A DNA stretch of 64,000 nt from Paraflavitalea devenefica (GCF_011759375.1 NZ_JAARML010000006.1:186001-250000), one strand, 5' to 3'. Shown: positions 44,891 to 53,638, counted from the stretch's first letter. Notes: generated by a model from the sequence alone, not told the origin. Numbers and translations: made by a program.

Positions 44891-47800
44891 ATGAGATCTA
44901 CTAAACTACTAATGTTGCTTGTACTGCTTTGCCTTACCGGCTTTGCGTATGGGCAAACCATCACCGGGGAGATCATCGACAAATCCAGCCGGTCGCCCAT
45001 CTCTGCTGCTACCATTACCGGCAGCAAAAGCAAAAAGTCGGCTGTAACCGATGCCAATGGGAAATTCACCATTGAACTGAGTGGCGATAAAAGCATAGAA
45101 GTATCCCATGTAGGATACACCACGCAAACAGTAGGCATCACCACTGCCTCCAATTACAATATTGAACTGGAGGCATCCAACTCTTCCCTTGACCAGGTAG
45201 TGGTAGTAGCGTATGGTTCCCAGAAAAAAGCCAACCTCACCGGTGCCGTTACTACGGTAGATGTTTCAAAGACCATGCAAAGCAGACCGGTCAACGATCC
45301 TGCCAAAGCCTTGCAGGGCGTGGTTCCCGGTTTAACCATCACCTATAGCAACGGTGGACTTACAGCAGGTCCTGGTATCAACATCCGGGGTATTGGCTCC
45401 GTCAGCGGCAGCAGTAAGCCACTCATCATGGTGGATAATGTGGAAACACCCGACCTGTCTATCATCAATCCCAATGATATTGAGAGCGTATCTGTATTGA
45501 AAGATGCTGCTTCTACTTCTATCTATGGGGCCCGCGCCGCTTTTGGCGTTATCCTCATTAAAACAAAATCGGGCAAACGCAACCAGAAGACATCCGTTGT
45601 ATACTCCAACAACTTCTCCTGGAATAAGCCCACTACCCTGCCCGACTTTTCAGATCCTGTACCGGAGCTCACAGCCCTGAATGAAGCATCCCAACGCTCC
45701 AACATTACCAATCCGGAAATATTTGGTATGAAACTGACTACGCTGCGGGATGGCATCAGGAACTGGCAACAGAAATATGCCAACAACCGGAAAGGCAATG
45801 AAATGGTGGATGGAGAAGACTTTGAATTCAACACCGCCGAAAACCGCATGTACTTCTATCGTGTATGGGATGCAAAAGGCATCATGTTAAAAGATTACAC
45901 ACACGAACAACAACAAAACATACGTATACAAGGCGGTAGCGAAAAAATAGGTTACTACATGTCGTTTGGTTATGCGCATGAAGATGGTATCCTGAAAATG
46001 AATGCCGACGACCTGAAGAAATACAACATCACGGCCTCTGTCAGTGCAGCCGTTACCCCCTGGATGGATGCAGATGTAAAAATGCTCTACCGCAACTTTA
46101 AATACGAAGCGCCTTTCCAGTACCAGGATTACTGGTATTACTTCTGGCGCTGGGGTGCCTACTTTCCCTATGGCACCTACAACGGCAACTACTTCCGCCA
46201 TACCCCTGCTTATCTGGCCCAGGCCAATACCAATGAAGCAATTGACAACTACAACCGGATTGACCTTGGTACAACCTTCAAGATTACTAAAAACCTGAAC
46301 ATTCGTGCCGATTACACCATTGGCCGTGATAATGTAACGCGCCATGAAGCCGGCGGCCCGGTGATGGCCTACGATTTCTGGGCTGCCGGGTATCCTAAAC
46401 TGGCCAATATAGCTACCGTATCACAGGACAGAACATCTTATGGCAGCGGCAGATACCTGGTGAATACACTGAATGCCTATGCTACCTATAACAATACCTT
46501 CTTTGATGATCATTCCATAAAACTTACCGCCGGGGCAAACATGGAAGATAACGAGTCACTCAACTTCACGGCTGAGCGCAGGGCATTGCTCGATCCCGAA
46601 AAAGATGAATTGGGACTCGCTACCAGTGATCAGTTTGCAACAGGCAACCACCGCAAGAATTCCTATGCTGGTTATTTTGGCCGCATCAACTACGACTACC
46701 TCGGTAAATACCTGCTGGAACTGAATGGACGTTATGATGGTTCTTCCTCTTTTTCTCCGGAGGATCGCTGGGCCTGGTTCTCTTCTGTTTCGGCCGGATA
46801 CCGCATCACAGAGGAAAAATTTATGGAGTCGCTCAAGCCACTCCTTTCCGACATGAAATTACGGGTGTCTTATGGGTCAGTCGGAAACCAGGATGTAGGA
46901 GACAACTTTTACCTGGAAACAATGAGCAATACCTTAGCGAGCTGGATCCTGCCCGGCACCACCTCCCGTGTTACAACCATCAATGCGCCCAGGCCGGTGG
47001 CTCAATCGCTTACCTGGGAAAAAGTAACGACACTTGACCTCGGTACCGACATTCGCCTGTTGGATAACAAAATAGGCGTAACCTTCGATTGGTACCAGCG
47101 TACTACTTCAGGTATGCTCATCAATCCGGCCATACCTGCCACCTTTGGCTCTGCTGCGCCCAAGATCAACTCCGGTGAGATGCGTAACCGCGGTTGGGAG
47201 CTGAGCATTGACGGAAATTACAACGTAACAAAAGACCTGAACCTCTATGGCATAATTACCCTGGCCGATAACAAAGCGGTGATCACCAAATGGAATAACC
47301 CATCCAAACTCATCAACCAGCACTACGAAGGGAAAGTATGGGGCGAAATATGGGGTTTTGAAACAGATGGTTACTTCCAGTCAGCCGATGACGTGACCAA
47401 GTCACCCAGCCAAACAGCCATCGCAGGAGACAAATTTGTTTACGGTCCCGGCGATATCAAATACAAAGACCTCAATGGCGACAAGCTGATCAATGGTGGT
47501 AAAGCCAGCGCACTGGACCCCGGCGATATGAAAGTAATTGGCAACAGCCAGCCCCGCTACCAGTACAGCGCCAGGATTGGTGGCAATTACAAAGGATTTG
47601 ACCTTGACATCTACATCCAGGGAGTGGGCAAACGTGACTACTGGGGAATAGGCAACATCGCTATACCCATGTACCAGGGAGCCGATATCCTGTATGCCCA
47701 CCAACTGGACTATTGGACACCCGACAATACAGATGCCCGTTACCCACGTCCCTTTATTGGCAATGCCAGTGGTAAGATCAGTGGTTTATCCAATGGTGGC

Positions 47801-48073
47801 AACAACTTTTATCCGCAAACCAAATACCTGCAGAACCTGGCCTATTGCCGGTTGAAAAATGTCACACTGGGTTATACATTGCCCGCCGCATTGGTGACAA
47901 AATATAAAATTCAAAAACTACGCATATACATGAGTGGTCAAAACCTGGCAGAGATCTCCAATGTGGGCCTTCCCCTCGATCCGGAAATTACAGATGGTGG
48001 CGACTTTAACTTCCTGGGCAGGACCTTCCCTTTCGAGCGGAACTTCTCCTTTGGTTTACAGTTAACCTTCTAA
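44891..48073 (+). CDS. SusC-family TonB-dependent transporter (module A)
   Basis: 1060 residues. A signal peptide ending AYGQ is followed by a carboxypeptidase-D-like repeat (ITGEIIDKSSRSPISAATI, about 22-105). A TonB-box region VVVVAYGSQKKANLTGAV and a plug with INIRGIGSVSGSSKPLIMVD and SVLKDAASTSIYGARAAFGV follow. The long barrel ends in FSFGLQLTF. With its SusD partner it would import an oligosaccharide or other nutrient across the outer membrane. No glycoside hydrolase is encoded nearby, so the substrate cannot be guessed. Confidence 0.95.
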   Translation: MRSTKLLMLLVLLCLTGFAYGQTITGEIIDKSSRSPISAATITGSKSKKSAVTDANGKFTIELSGDKSIEVSHVGYTTQTVGITTASNYNIELEASNSSLDQVVVVAYGSQKKANLTGAVTTVDVSKTMQSRPVNDPAKALQGVVPGLTITYSNGGLTAGPGINIRGIGSVSGSSKPLIMVDNVETPDLSIINPNDIESVSVLKDAASTSIYGARAAFGVILIKTKSGKRNQKTSVVYSNNFSWNKPTTLPDFSDPVPELTALNEASQRSNITNPEIFGMKLTTLRDGIRNWQQKYANNRKGNEMVDGEDFEFNTAENRMYFYRVWDAKGIMLKDYTHEQQQNIRIQGGSEKIGYYMSFGYAHEDGILKMNADDLKKYNITASVSAAVTPWMDADVKMLYRNFKYEAPFQYQDYWYYFWRWGAYFPYGTYNGNYFRHTPAYLAQANTNEAIDNYNRIDLGTTFKITKNLNIRADYTIGRDNVTRHEAGGPVMAYDFWAAGYPKLANIATVSQDRTSYGSGRYLVNTLNAYATYNNTFFDDHSIKLTAGANMEDNESLNFTAERRALLDPEKDELGLATSDQFATGNHRKNSYAGYFGRINYDYLGKYLLELNGRYDGSSSFSPEDRWAWFSSVSAGYRITEEKFMESLKPLLSDMKLRVSYGSVGNQDVGDNFYLETMSNTLASWILPGTTSRVTTINAPRPVAQSLTWEKVTTLDLGTDIRLLDNKIGVTFDWYQRTTSGMLINPAIPATFGSAAPKINSGEMRNRGWELSIDGNYNVTKDLNLYGIITLADNKAVITKWNNPSKLINQHYEGKVWGEIWGFETDGYFQSADDVTKSPSQTAIAGDKFVYGPGDIKYKDLNGDKLINGGKASALDPGDMKVIGNSQPRYQYSARIGGNYKGFDLDIYIQGVGKRDYWGIGNIAIPMYQGADILYAHQLDYWTPDNTDARYPRPFIGNASGKISGLSNGGNNFYPQTKYLQNLAYCRLKNVTLGYTLPAALVTKYKIQKLRIYMSGQNLAEISNVGLPLDPEITDGGDFNFLGRTFPFERNFSFGLQLTF

Positions 48074-48102
48074 CCGAATTGTGTAGTATTAAAATCAAAA
48101 TC

Positions 48103-49755
48103 ATGAAACTTATACATAAATTGCTCACCCTGTCGGCTGCGGCGCTCTCGCTCACCGGATGTTCCAAATACCTGGAAACCGAAGTACCGGACCAGTTTAC
48201 CGACGACATTTATTGGACCAGCGAAAACAATGTAAGGACCTATAGCTGGGAGTTCTATAACCTGTTCACCGGGTTTGGTACGGGTACAACTGCCGACTTC
48301 TATTTCTCTACCTTTTCCGACGACCAGGCTGCTACAGGATTAAATACCTATCCTACAGTAGCGGCTCCCAGCAATAGTACCTGGGATTGGGGCTATATCC
48401 GTAAGGCCAACATCATGCTCAACCGGATAAACATAGTACCCATGAGCGATGACGCGAAGAACCACTGGAGAGGTATCGCCCGTTTCTTCCGGGCTTTTGA
48501 TTACTTTAATAAAGTGAGAACCTTTGGAGATGTACCCTGGATCGGTACTCCCTTAGTGATCACTGATACGGCGGTGATCTACAAGCCCCGCGACCCGCGG
48601 AAACTGATCATGGACAGTGTGCTGGCCGACATCAACTTTGCCATCGATAACTTAAAGACTGATGGCAGCAATACAGTGAACAAGAATGTGGCGCTGGCTT
48701 TTAAATCAAGGGTATGCCTTTTCGAGGGCACTTACCGTAAATACCACACGGAATTAGGGCTGACCGATGCTGCCACATGGCTGCAGGACGCTAAAGATGC
48801 TGCTGAAAAAGTGATGGCCGCCTCCTATAAATTAGGAGATTACAAAGAACTGTACAGCTCGCTGGACCTCTCAAAGAATACGGAAGTACTTCTTTACAAG
48901 ATCTATGTGCCCGGTGCTTTGACACATTCTGTGATTGGTTATACCAATAGCAGTACCCAGATGCATGGTCTTACCAAATCGGCAGTGGAATCATACGTAG
49001 CAACGGATGGTTTACCCATCGGCCTGTCGCCCTTATACCAGGGAGATGCCGATATCAAAAAAGTACGTGCCGACCGCGATAAACGACTGCTGGCAACCAT
49101 TGATACATTCCTGTGTTACAATGGTACATTGGTAGGTGGCCTTAGCTCCAGCTCTGGTTACCGTCCTGCCAAATTCCTGAACCCTGCCGCTACCCAACTG
49201 GCGCCCAACAATGAAACAGATGCGCCCATCTTCTACCTCAGCGAAGTGTTGCTCAACTATGCTGAAGCAGTGGCAGAATTAGATCAGATGGGACAATACA
49301 CACTCAGCCAGGGTGACCTCGATAAATCAGTCAACCTCTTACGCGCCCGTGCCGGCGTAGTCAAACTGGAGGCACCCGGTGGTCAAACTGTAGCGGTGAA
49401 CGGGACTGTTTTCGTAGACCCTAAAAAAGAGGCAGATGTAACACCCCTCATCTGGGAGGTCCGCCGTGAAAGACGTGTCGAACTGATGATGGACGGATTC
49501 CGTTACCAGGATCTCATGCGCTGGAAAAAAGGAGAATACCTGGACAATGCAAAGAACCCTGATATCTTCCTGGGCGCCAAAGTACCCGATAACGGTAAAG
49601 TATTGCGCAATGCTGCCGGCTATATCATGACCTATACCGCAGCCACCAAAAGAACATTCATTAATCCCAAACATTACTTAACCGCCGTACCAACCGGTCA
49701 GATCGCTTTATACCCTGCCGGTATGCTTACCCAGAATTCGGGCTGGGAGCAATAA
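48103..49755 (+). CDS. SusD/RagB family nutrient-binding lipoprotein (module A)
   Basis: 550 residues from the ATG at 48103. The lipoprotein signal ALSLTGCSKYLET has its Cys at about 20 and leads into the SusD start LETEVPDQFTDDIYW. TPR-like helices (RAFDYFNKVRTFGDVPWI) and the C-terminal SusD segment VRRERRVELMMDGFRYQDLMRWKKGEYL are diagnostic. It caps the SusC barrel on the cell surface. The gene begins 29 nt after susC and ends at an intrinsic terminator. Confidence 0.95.
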   Translation: MKLIHKLLTLSAAALSLTGCSKYLETEVPDQFTDDIYWTSENNVRTYSWEFYNLFTGFGTGTTADFYFSTFSDDQAATGLNTYPTVAAPSNSTWDWGYIRKANIMLNRINIVPMSDDAKNHWRGIARFFRAFDYFNKVRTFGDVPWIGTPLVITDTAVIYKPRDPRKLIMDSVLADINFAIDNLKTDGSNTVNKNVALAFKSRVCLFEGTYRKYHTELGLTDAATWLQDAKDAAEKVMAASYKLGDYKELYSSLDLSKNTEVLLYKIYVPGALTHSVIGYTNSSTQMHGLTKSAVESYVATDGLPIGLSPLYQGDADIKKVRADRDKRLLATIDTFLCYNGTLVGGLSSSSGYRPAKFLNPAATQLAPNNETDAPIFYLSEVLLNYAEAVAELDQMGQYTLSQGDLDKSVNLLRARAGVVKLEAPGGQTVAVNGTVFVDPKKEADVTPLIWEVRRERRVELMMDGFRYQDLMRWKKGEYLDNAKNPDIFLGAKVPDNGKVLRNAAGYIMTYTAATKRTFINPKHYLTAVPTGQIALYPAGMLTQNSGWEQ

Positions 49756-49787
49756 TTTCTTCATTCAACCAGGTCAGATGAGAGAAG

Positions 49788-49818
49788 AAGAGGATGTCGA
49801 ATAAGGCATCCTCTTTTT
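49788..49818 (+). terminator. Intrinsic terminator of module A
   Basis: AAGAGGATG (49788-49796) pairs with CATCCTCTT (49807-49815), followed by Ts. Confidence 0.8.
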
Positions 49819-49885
49819 ATTATTAGCTGCTACAATCCAACAATAAAACTGCTGCCCTTTCCGGCTTCGCTTTCTATTGACAAGG

Positions 49886-50242
49886 TTCATTCCCCGCAGA
49901 GTCTCCGGCTTCACTCATACATAATAAACCTTGTACTCCTGATTTTTACACTAAATTCGTTTAGACGCAATATCCATTGCCGGGACTCTGCGGCTCCTGA
50001 AGACATAAAACCGAATATCCATATGACTGTACGAAGAACCATCACTGAATCGGACGGTATCTATTTCATTATCCGGCCGCATATCTGCACAGTTCTGCAA
50101 AGTATTATCTGACCGGCAGCCAGGGCATATTCCCGGTGACAAATTATATGGAAATACAGGATATTGATCTGACTAAACACTGAGCCGCAGAGTCCTCCTC
50201 AACCCACAGAGCCATAGCGGAGAGACTCTGCGGGGAAATAAA
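49886..50242 (+). mobile_element. Internally deleted RAYT element (MITE-like copy)
   Basis: Both ends match the full element at 50914-51695 nearly base for base, from TTCATTCCCCGCAGAGTC to GACTCTGCGGGGAAATAAAA. About 424 bp of the transposase gene are missing. The junction falls at a 5-bp ATTAC found at both edges of the missing part in the full copy (51096 and 51520). About 15 codons of the transposase start and the last 40 or so remain. It can move only if the full-length transposase acts on it. Confidence 0.85.
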
Positions 50243-50284
50243 AATAATTTCCATATCTTCCTATATCGTTTAAAAACAACCGAT

Positions 50285-50530
50285 ATGGAAATTTTAGTAA
50301 CTATCCTGATTGGCGCCATTGCCGGATGGCTTGGCAGCAAGATTTTCTCAGGCAGCGGCTTAGGCCTTCTTGGCAATATTGTAGTAGGTATATTGGGAGG
50401 GATTGTAGGTTACTGGCTGTTAGGAAAACTGGGCATTAGCCTGGGGTCAGGATGGATTGGCGCTATACTCACCGGCGCCGTTGGGGCCATTGTGATATTG
50501 GCGCTAATAAACCTTGTATTTAAAAAATAA
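50285..50530 (+). CDS. GlsB/YeaQ/YmgE family membrane protein
   Basis: 81 residues with three hydrophobic helices. ILIGAIAGWLGSKIFSGSGLG, NIVVGILGGIVGYWLLGKLG and the final WIGAILTGAVGAIVILALI are the transglycosylase-associated/GlsB family pattern. It is a small inner membrane protein linked to stress in other bacteria; its biochemical role is unknown. It lies just beyond the deleted transposase copy and appears intact. Confidence 0.88.
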   Translation: MEILVTILIGAIAGWLGSKIFSGSGLGLLGNIVVGILGGIVGYWLLGKLGISLGSGWIGAILTGAVGAIVILALINLVFKK

Positions 50531-50577
50531 TAACAGGACACCAGCTCCCTAAATCCGTCTTCAATGGGAAGGCAAGG

Positions 50578-50731
50578 TAGGAGGTATGGTCTGGGAATGG
50601 TCTAAGAGTGCTCTGGGAATGGTACAGAACTCCTGGTGCAATAGTACTATCTTAGAGCTATCCCAGAGCTACCTTAGTGCTATCTCAGAGCAGTTCCTGA
50701 CCGTTACCCTACGGTTAGGCACCCAGTAATC
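50578..50731. repeat. 11-bp-period degenerate array (array 2), partly inverted
   Basis: About 14 units of exactly 11 bp: aggtaggaggt, atggtctggga, atggtctaaga, gtgctctggga, atggtacagaa, ctcctggtgca, atagtactatc, ttagagctatc, ccagagctacc, ttagtgctatc, tcagagcagtt and so on. YAG cores fall at 50642, 50653, 50664, 50675 and 50686. The left half resembles the reverse complement of the right half. The words are shared with array 1, for example TATCTCAGAGCAGT. Confidence 0.85.
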
Positions 50732-50736
50732 ATTAC

Positions 50737-50913
50737 CTATTCACTCCACGGATGCGCCCTAATCGTTTCATTATATCGTCGCCGGTATTCCTTTTCCCGT
50801 TCACGCCAGTCAAGTAAATGGCGCGACAGTTTCTTTACCGGTTTTGCTTCCAGCAGATCCTGTAGTGTACTCCTAATGCGCCGTGAGCGGCGGCGGTGAG
50901 GTGCCTTTAGTAT
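50737..50913 (-). pseudogene. 3' remnant of the uncharacterised 182-residue family
   Basis: The 58 codons at the 3' end (ILKAPHRRRSRRIRSTLQ, then DLLEAKPVKKLSRHLLDWRE and REKEYRRRYNETIRAHPW) match the C-terminal third of the gene at 52502-53050 almost exactly. The homology stops where the transposase element starts at 50914. The 5' two thirds are gone from this side. Confidence 0.8.
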
Positions 50914-51695
50914 TTCATTCCCCGCAGAGTCTCCGGCTTCGCTCATACATAATAAACCTTGTACTCCTAATTTTTATACTAAATTCGTTTAGATGCAATA
51001 TCCATTGCCGGGACTCTGCGGCTCCTGAAGATATAAAACCGAATATCCATATGACTGTACGAAGAACCATCACTGAATCGGACGGTATTTATTTCATTAC
51101 TTTTACCTGCTACCAATGGCTGCATCTTTTAGAGGAGGTCAATGGATATGATATCGTCTATAAACAGTTCGATATACTTAAACAAGAAGGACACTTTATC
51201 GTTGGTTATGTAATCATGCCTAACCATATCCATGTATTGATTGCGTTCAGAAATTCGGAGCAGCTTATCAATCAAAGGATAGGAGCCGTAAAAAGATTCA
51301 TGGCCTATGAAATCATCCGTAGGCTGCAAAAAGCAGCGAAAACGAGTACCTTACAAATCCTTACCAAAGGGGTAAACGCTACAGCCCGGAAAAGAGGCAA
51401 GCTGCATGAGGTATTTGAGCCGTCCTTTGATGGCAAGCATTGTCGCTCGTCCCTGTTTATTAAACAAAAACTGGATTATATTCATCATAATCCCTGTTCA
51501 GGAAAATGGCAATTGGTGGATTACCCGGCTGCATATCTGCACAGCTCTGCAAAGTATTATCTGACCGGCAGTCAGGGCATATTCCCGGTGACAAATTATA
51601 TGGAAATACAGGATATTGATCTGACTAAACACTGAGCCGCAGAGTCCTCCTCTACCCACAGAGCCATAGCGGAGAGACTCTGCGGGGAAATAAAA
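50914..51695 (+). mobile_element. REP-associated tyrosine transposase (RAYT) element, full copy
   Basis: 782 bp. The left end holds CCGCAGAGTC...GACTCTGCGG arms about 65 nt apart (50922 and 51011). The right end holds a second CCGCAGAGTC / GACTCTGCGG hairpin (51640-51685). Both ends are shared with the deleted copy at 49886-50242, which defines the boundaries. On the left it meets the broken gene at 50737-50913; on the right it meets a toxin gene fragment. Confidence 0.85.
51051..51635 (+). CDS. REP-associated tyrosine transposase (Y1_Tnp/TnpA_REP)
   Basis: 194 residues from the ATG at 51051; the open frame back to 50883 runs through the element end and a hairpin. The HUH-type active site is complete: HIH (His59, His61 in MPNHIHVL) and the nucleophile Tyr143 in KLDYIHHNP. 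The N-terminus (GIYFITFTCYQWLHLL) is the first strand of the fold. RAYTs nick single-stranded REP hairpins. The hairpins at both element ends and at 23354, 31688 and 53132 are its probable substrates. Confidence 0.92.
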   Translation: MTVRRTITESDGIYFITFTCYQWLHLLEEVNGYDIVYKQFDILKQEGHFIVGYVIMPNHIHVLIAFRNSEQLINQRIGAVKRFMAYEIIRRLQKAAKTSTLQILTKGVNATARKRGKLHEVFEPSFDGKHCRSSLFIKQKLDYIHHNPCSGKWQLVDYPAAYLHSSAKYYLTGSQGIFPVTNYMEIQDIDLTKH

Positions 51696-51867
51696 TACCG
51701 CCTCTACCAGAGGACTATTTAGGCCAACCACAATGGGAAGAGCAGGAACAATTGCAGAATATAACTTTGGCAGAGTTATTGGAACAACTTCAGCAGGAGC
51801 TCCTGCAACAAGTTTAAGAGTTATTATAGGAACAAATGGCAATGTAGTAACGGCCTTTCCTTTTTAA
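51694..51867 (+). pseudogene. 3' tip of a polymorphic toxin gene
   Basis: An open frame runs from the element's right end to a stop at 51865 with no start of its own except an internal ATG at 51733. The last 44 codons read GRAGTIAEYNFGRVIGTTSA, then GAPATSLRVIIGTNGNVV and TAFPF. The closing strand pattern (x-L-R-V-x-x-x-x-x-G-N-V-V-T-A-F-P) is typical of C-terminal nuclease toxin domains of secreted polymorphic toxins. An immunity-like gene follows after 10 nt, the usual order. The rest of the toxin is absent. Confidence 0.6.
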
Positions 51868-51877
51868 ATAATCAATC

Positions 51878-52330
51878 ATGTTTGAAATAGAATACAATTT
51901 TTCTAATACCAATTCTGAGAATATTGTTGATGCAGATGAAACTACATTAAGGTATAGCCTTTTTTTAGGAAACTTAACTTTAAAGAATGCAGGTAAATCG
52001 ATAAAAATTGATTGGGATTGGGTACCACTTCTAGATTTTGCGTTAAGCATGGTTATGATTTGTGATAATCTACATGAAAATAAAAACGGAGAAGAGTTAT
52101 TTGAATTTACTGAATCAGATGAGAAAATAATATTTGAAAAGAATGGAAATAAGATAAAAATAACAACATCGTTTACGGATGACGCTTTAGAAATGGATTT
52201 TGTAATTTTTAAAACAATAACTGACAAATTTTATAAAAAGCTCATTTCGGATATTTTTATAAAAAACCAAGAATTAAAGGACAATACTGCGTTTATAAAA
52301 TATCTGGATAAGGCTAAAGACATAAACTAG
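51878..52330 (+). CDS. Orphan immunity-like protein
   Basis: 150 residues, acidic, no signal peptide. The sequence (MFEIEYNFSNTNSENIVDAD, RYSLFLGNLTLKN, WDWVPLLDFALSMVMI, FEFTESDEKIIFEKNG) resembles immunity proteins of polymorphic toxins; I cannot name the Pfam family with certainty. The gene is strikingly A/T-rich and uses many AAA, ATA and TTT codons, unlike its neighbours, which suggests transfer. It sits directly behind a toxin fragment, so it may protect against toxin from relatives. Confidence 0.6.
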   Translation: MFEIEYNFSNTNSENIVDADETTLRYSLFLGNLTLKNAGKSIKIDWDWVPLLDFALSMVMICDNLHENKNGEELFEFTESDEKIIFEKNGNKIKITTSFTDDALEMDFVIFKTITDKFYKKLISDIFIKNQELKDNTAFIKYLDKAKDIN

Positions 52331-52341
52331 TAATATCCATT

Positions 52342-52455
52342 TTTCTTCGCCGCTAAGTCTCCGGCATTATGGTCCTTGATTGTAACAGGGCTTAATGCAA
52401 ACAATGAACTCGTTAGAAAAGAACCGTAATGTCGGAACTCAGCGGCTCTGAGTAC
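52342..52455. repeat. Diverged RAYT/REP-type end element
   Basis: CCGCTAAGTCTCCGGCATTA and TAATGTCGGAACTCAGCGG form a long imperfect stem around about 60 nt. Its layout equals the left end of the full element (CCGCAGAGTCTCCGGC...GCCGGGACTCTGCGG) with several changes. It may belong to a sister REP family. Confidence 0.6.
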
Positions 52456-52501
52456 AACTACAGTTTTATCAAAAGCTGGAAAATTGCAGAGAAATCTGGA
52501 A

Positions 52502-53050
52502 TCACATCATCACATATTCCCCCCAGGGATAAGCAGTAATCGCTTCATTATATCGTCGCCGGTATTCCTTTTCCCGGTCTCGCCAGTCAAGCAGGTGGCG
52601 CGACAGTTTCTTTACCGGTTTTGCTTCCAGCAGATCCTGTAGTGTACTCCTAATGCGCCGTGAGCGGCGGCGGTGAGGCGCTTTCAATATTGTTACAGCA
52701 GGTTCCTTCGCGGGTATTGCTGTGCGGGTATATTGTTTGGCCAGATAAGCGATGATGTCTTCTTCCTTCCACTGGTACTTCAGCCAGGTCATGGCTTCAC
52801 CGGTGAGTTTGCGGTAGAGCGCATGCTCTTTCCGTTCTGCCGGCACCAAGGCATACACTGCTGAACCGATACGGGAAGCTTTGGCCAGCAGGGCGGCATA
52901 TTGCATCGTTTTGCGGAAAGCGGGGTCTTTCTTCACCCTTTCACCGGTGAGTGAGCTACGGGAACGCAAAAAGTACCTCCCATACATCTTATAGATGCAG
53001 AAGCTATCAAAGGTACCCGTTACCGGTGGTATGGTGTCATAGCGCGCCAT
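52502..53050 (-). CDS. Uncharacterised protein, FDSFCIYKM family
   Basis: 182 residues, no signal peptide, very basic C-terminal half. The N-terminal part (GTFDSFCIYKMYGRYFLRSR, SLTGERVKKDPAF, YAALLAKASRIGSAVYALVP, RKLTGEAMTWLKY) aligns with the gene at 53960 without large gaps. The C-terminus has APHRRRSRRIRSTLQDLLEA and repeated Arg/Lys, compatible with nucleic-acid binding. Similar proteins are frequent in Bacteroidota as hypothetical proteins. A truncated copy lies at 50737. Function is unknown. Confidence 0.7.
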   Translation of the reverse strand: MARYDTIPPVTGTFDSFCIYKMYGRYFLRSRSSLTGERVKKDPAFRKTMQYAALLAKASRIGSAVYALVPAERKEHALYRKLTGEAMTWLKYQWKEEDIIAYLAKQYTRTAIPAKEPAVTILKAPHRRRSRRIRSTLQDLLEAKPVKKLSRHLLDWRDREKEYRRRYNEAITAYPWGEYVMM

Positions 53051-53131
53051 GCAATATATTATACCTGAAATTAATAAATGAGAACCTGCCAGGGAATACC
53101 CTGAAGTGGGTAAAAATGCCTTCCGGTAGAC

Positions 53132-53159
53132 GCAGAGTCCCCTCGGGACAGGACTCTGC
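53132..53159. repeat. REP hairpin of the GCAGAGTC family (variant)
   Basis: GCAGAGTCC (53132-53140) pairs with GGACTCTGC (53151-53159). It shares the core of the transposase element ends. Confidence 0.7.
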
Positions 53160-53436
53160 TGGGGAAGTCGAACCTTCTCTCATCCTTGTACCAACCTTTT
53201 GTCATCCTGGTAGGTTAAAGCGCACTCAGCCCATAGATGGTACAAGGTTTACTAAACTTTTGCATAAGGATAAAGCTGCCTTAATCAACCTGTTAGGGTT
53301 ATTTTGAGCTTTCCTTCCCGCTGAATGGCTGGCTTACAAACACCCACCAGCCCCTCACAAAACAGCTTGCGAATAACCAAGGGGATGGTACGTAGCTATT
53401 AAAGGGATGAAGAATAGATACCCCCACCATAAAGCA

Positions 53437-53602
53437 TATTAAAGGCGCATTTAACTAAAATCACAACTTGGTTACACCATCCGGATAAACGCCTTTATAA
53501 ACATTCAACTTATTTACAATCAATCACTTCAATTGACGTATATATACCTTCCTGGCCTTGTGTGAAAGGGTACTTGTTCCCTCCCACCCCTTAGTGCTTT
53601 TT
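53437..53602. repeat. Diverged long direct repeat, first copy
   Basis: Starts TATTAAAGGCGCATTTAAC and ends CCCCTTAGTGCTTTTT, with CTGGCCTTGTG and GGTACTTGTTCCC inside. The same order of words recurs at 53698-53866. The 53051-53959 gap holds no convincing gene; it consists of these repeats, a REP hairpin, a 7-bp array and array 3. Confidence 0.65.
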
Positions 53603-53603
53603 C

Positions 53604-53638
53604 GCTCAAAGCTCACGGCTCACAACCTACAACTTAGA
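53604..53638. repeat. 7-bp tandem array (GCTCACR)
   Basis: Units gctcaaa, gctcacg, gctcaca, acctaca and acttaga. It resembles the arrays upstream of ung, plsC and mlaD but has no gene directly downstream. Confidence 0.6.

Noticed and set aside
44891..49755. Complete polysaccharide utilisation locus
   Set aside because: Only SusC and SusD with a regulator are present. No glycoside hydrolase, lyase or sulfatase is encoded in either module, so a glycan substrate cannot be claimed.
50883..51050. N-terminal extension of the transposase
   Set aside because: It would translate the element's left hairpin and part of the broken neighbour; homologs start at the ATG at 51051.
53071..53307. Short open frame on the + strand after 53050
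   Set aside because: About 118 codons overlapping the start of the 52502-53050 gene and running through a REP hairpin; no family resemblance and no start context.
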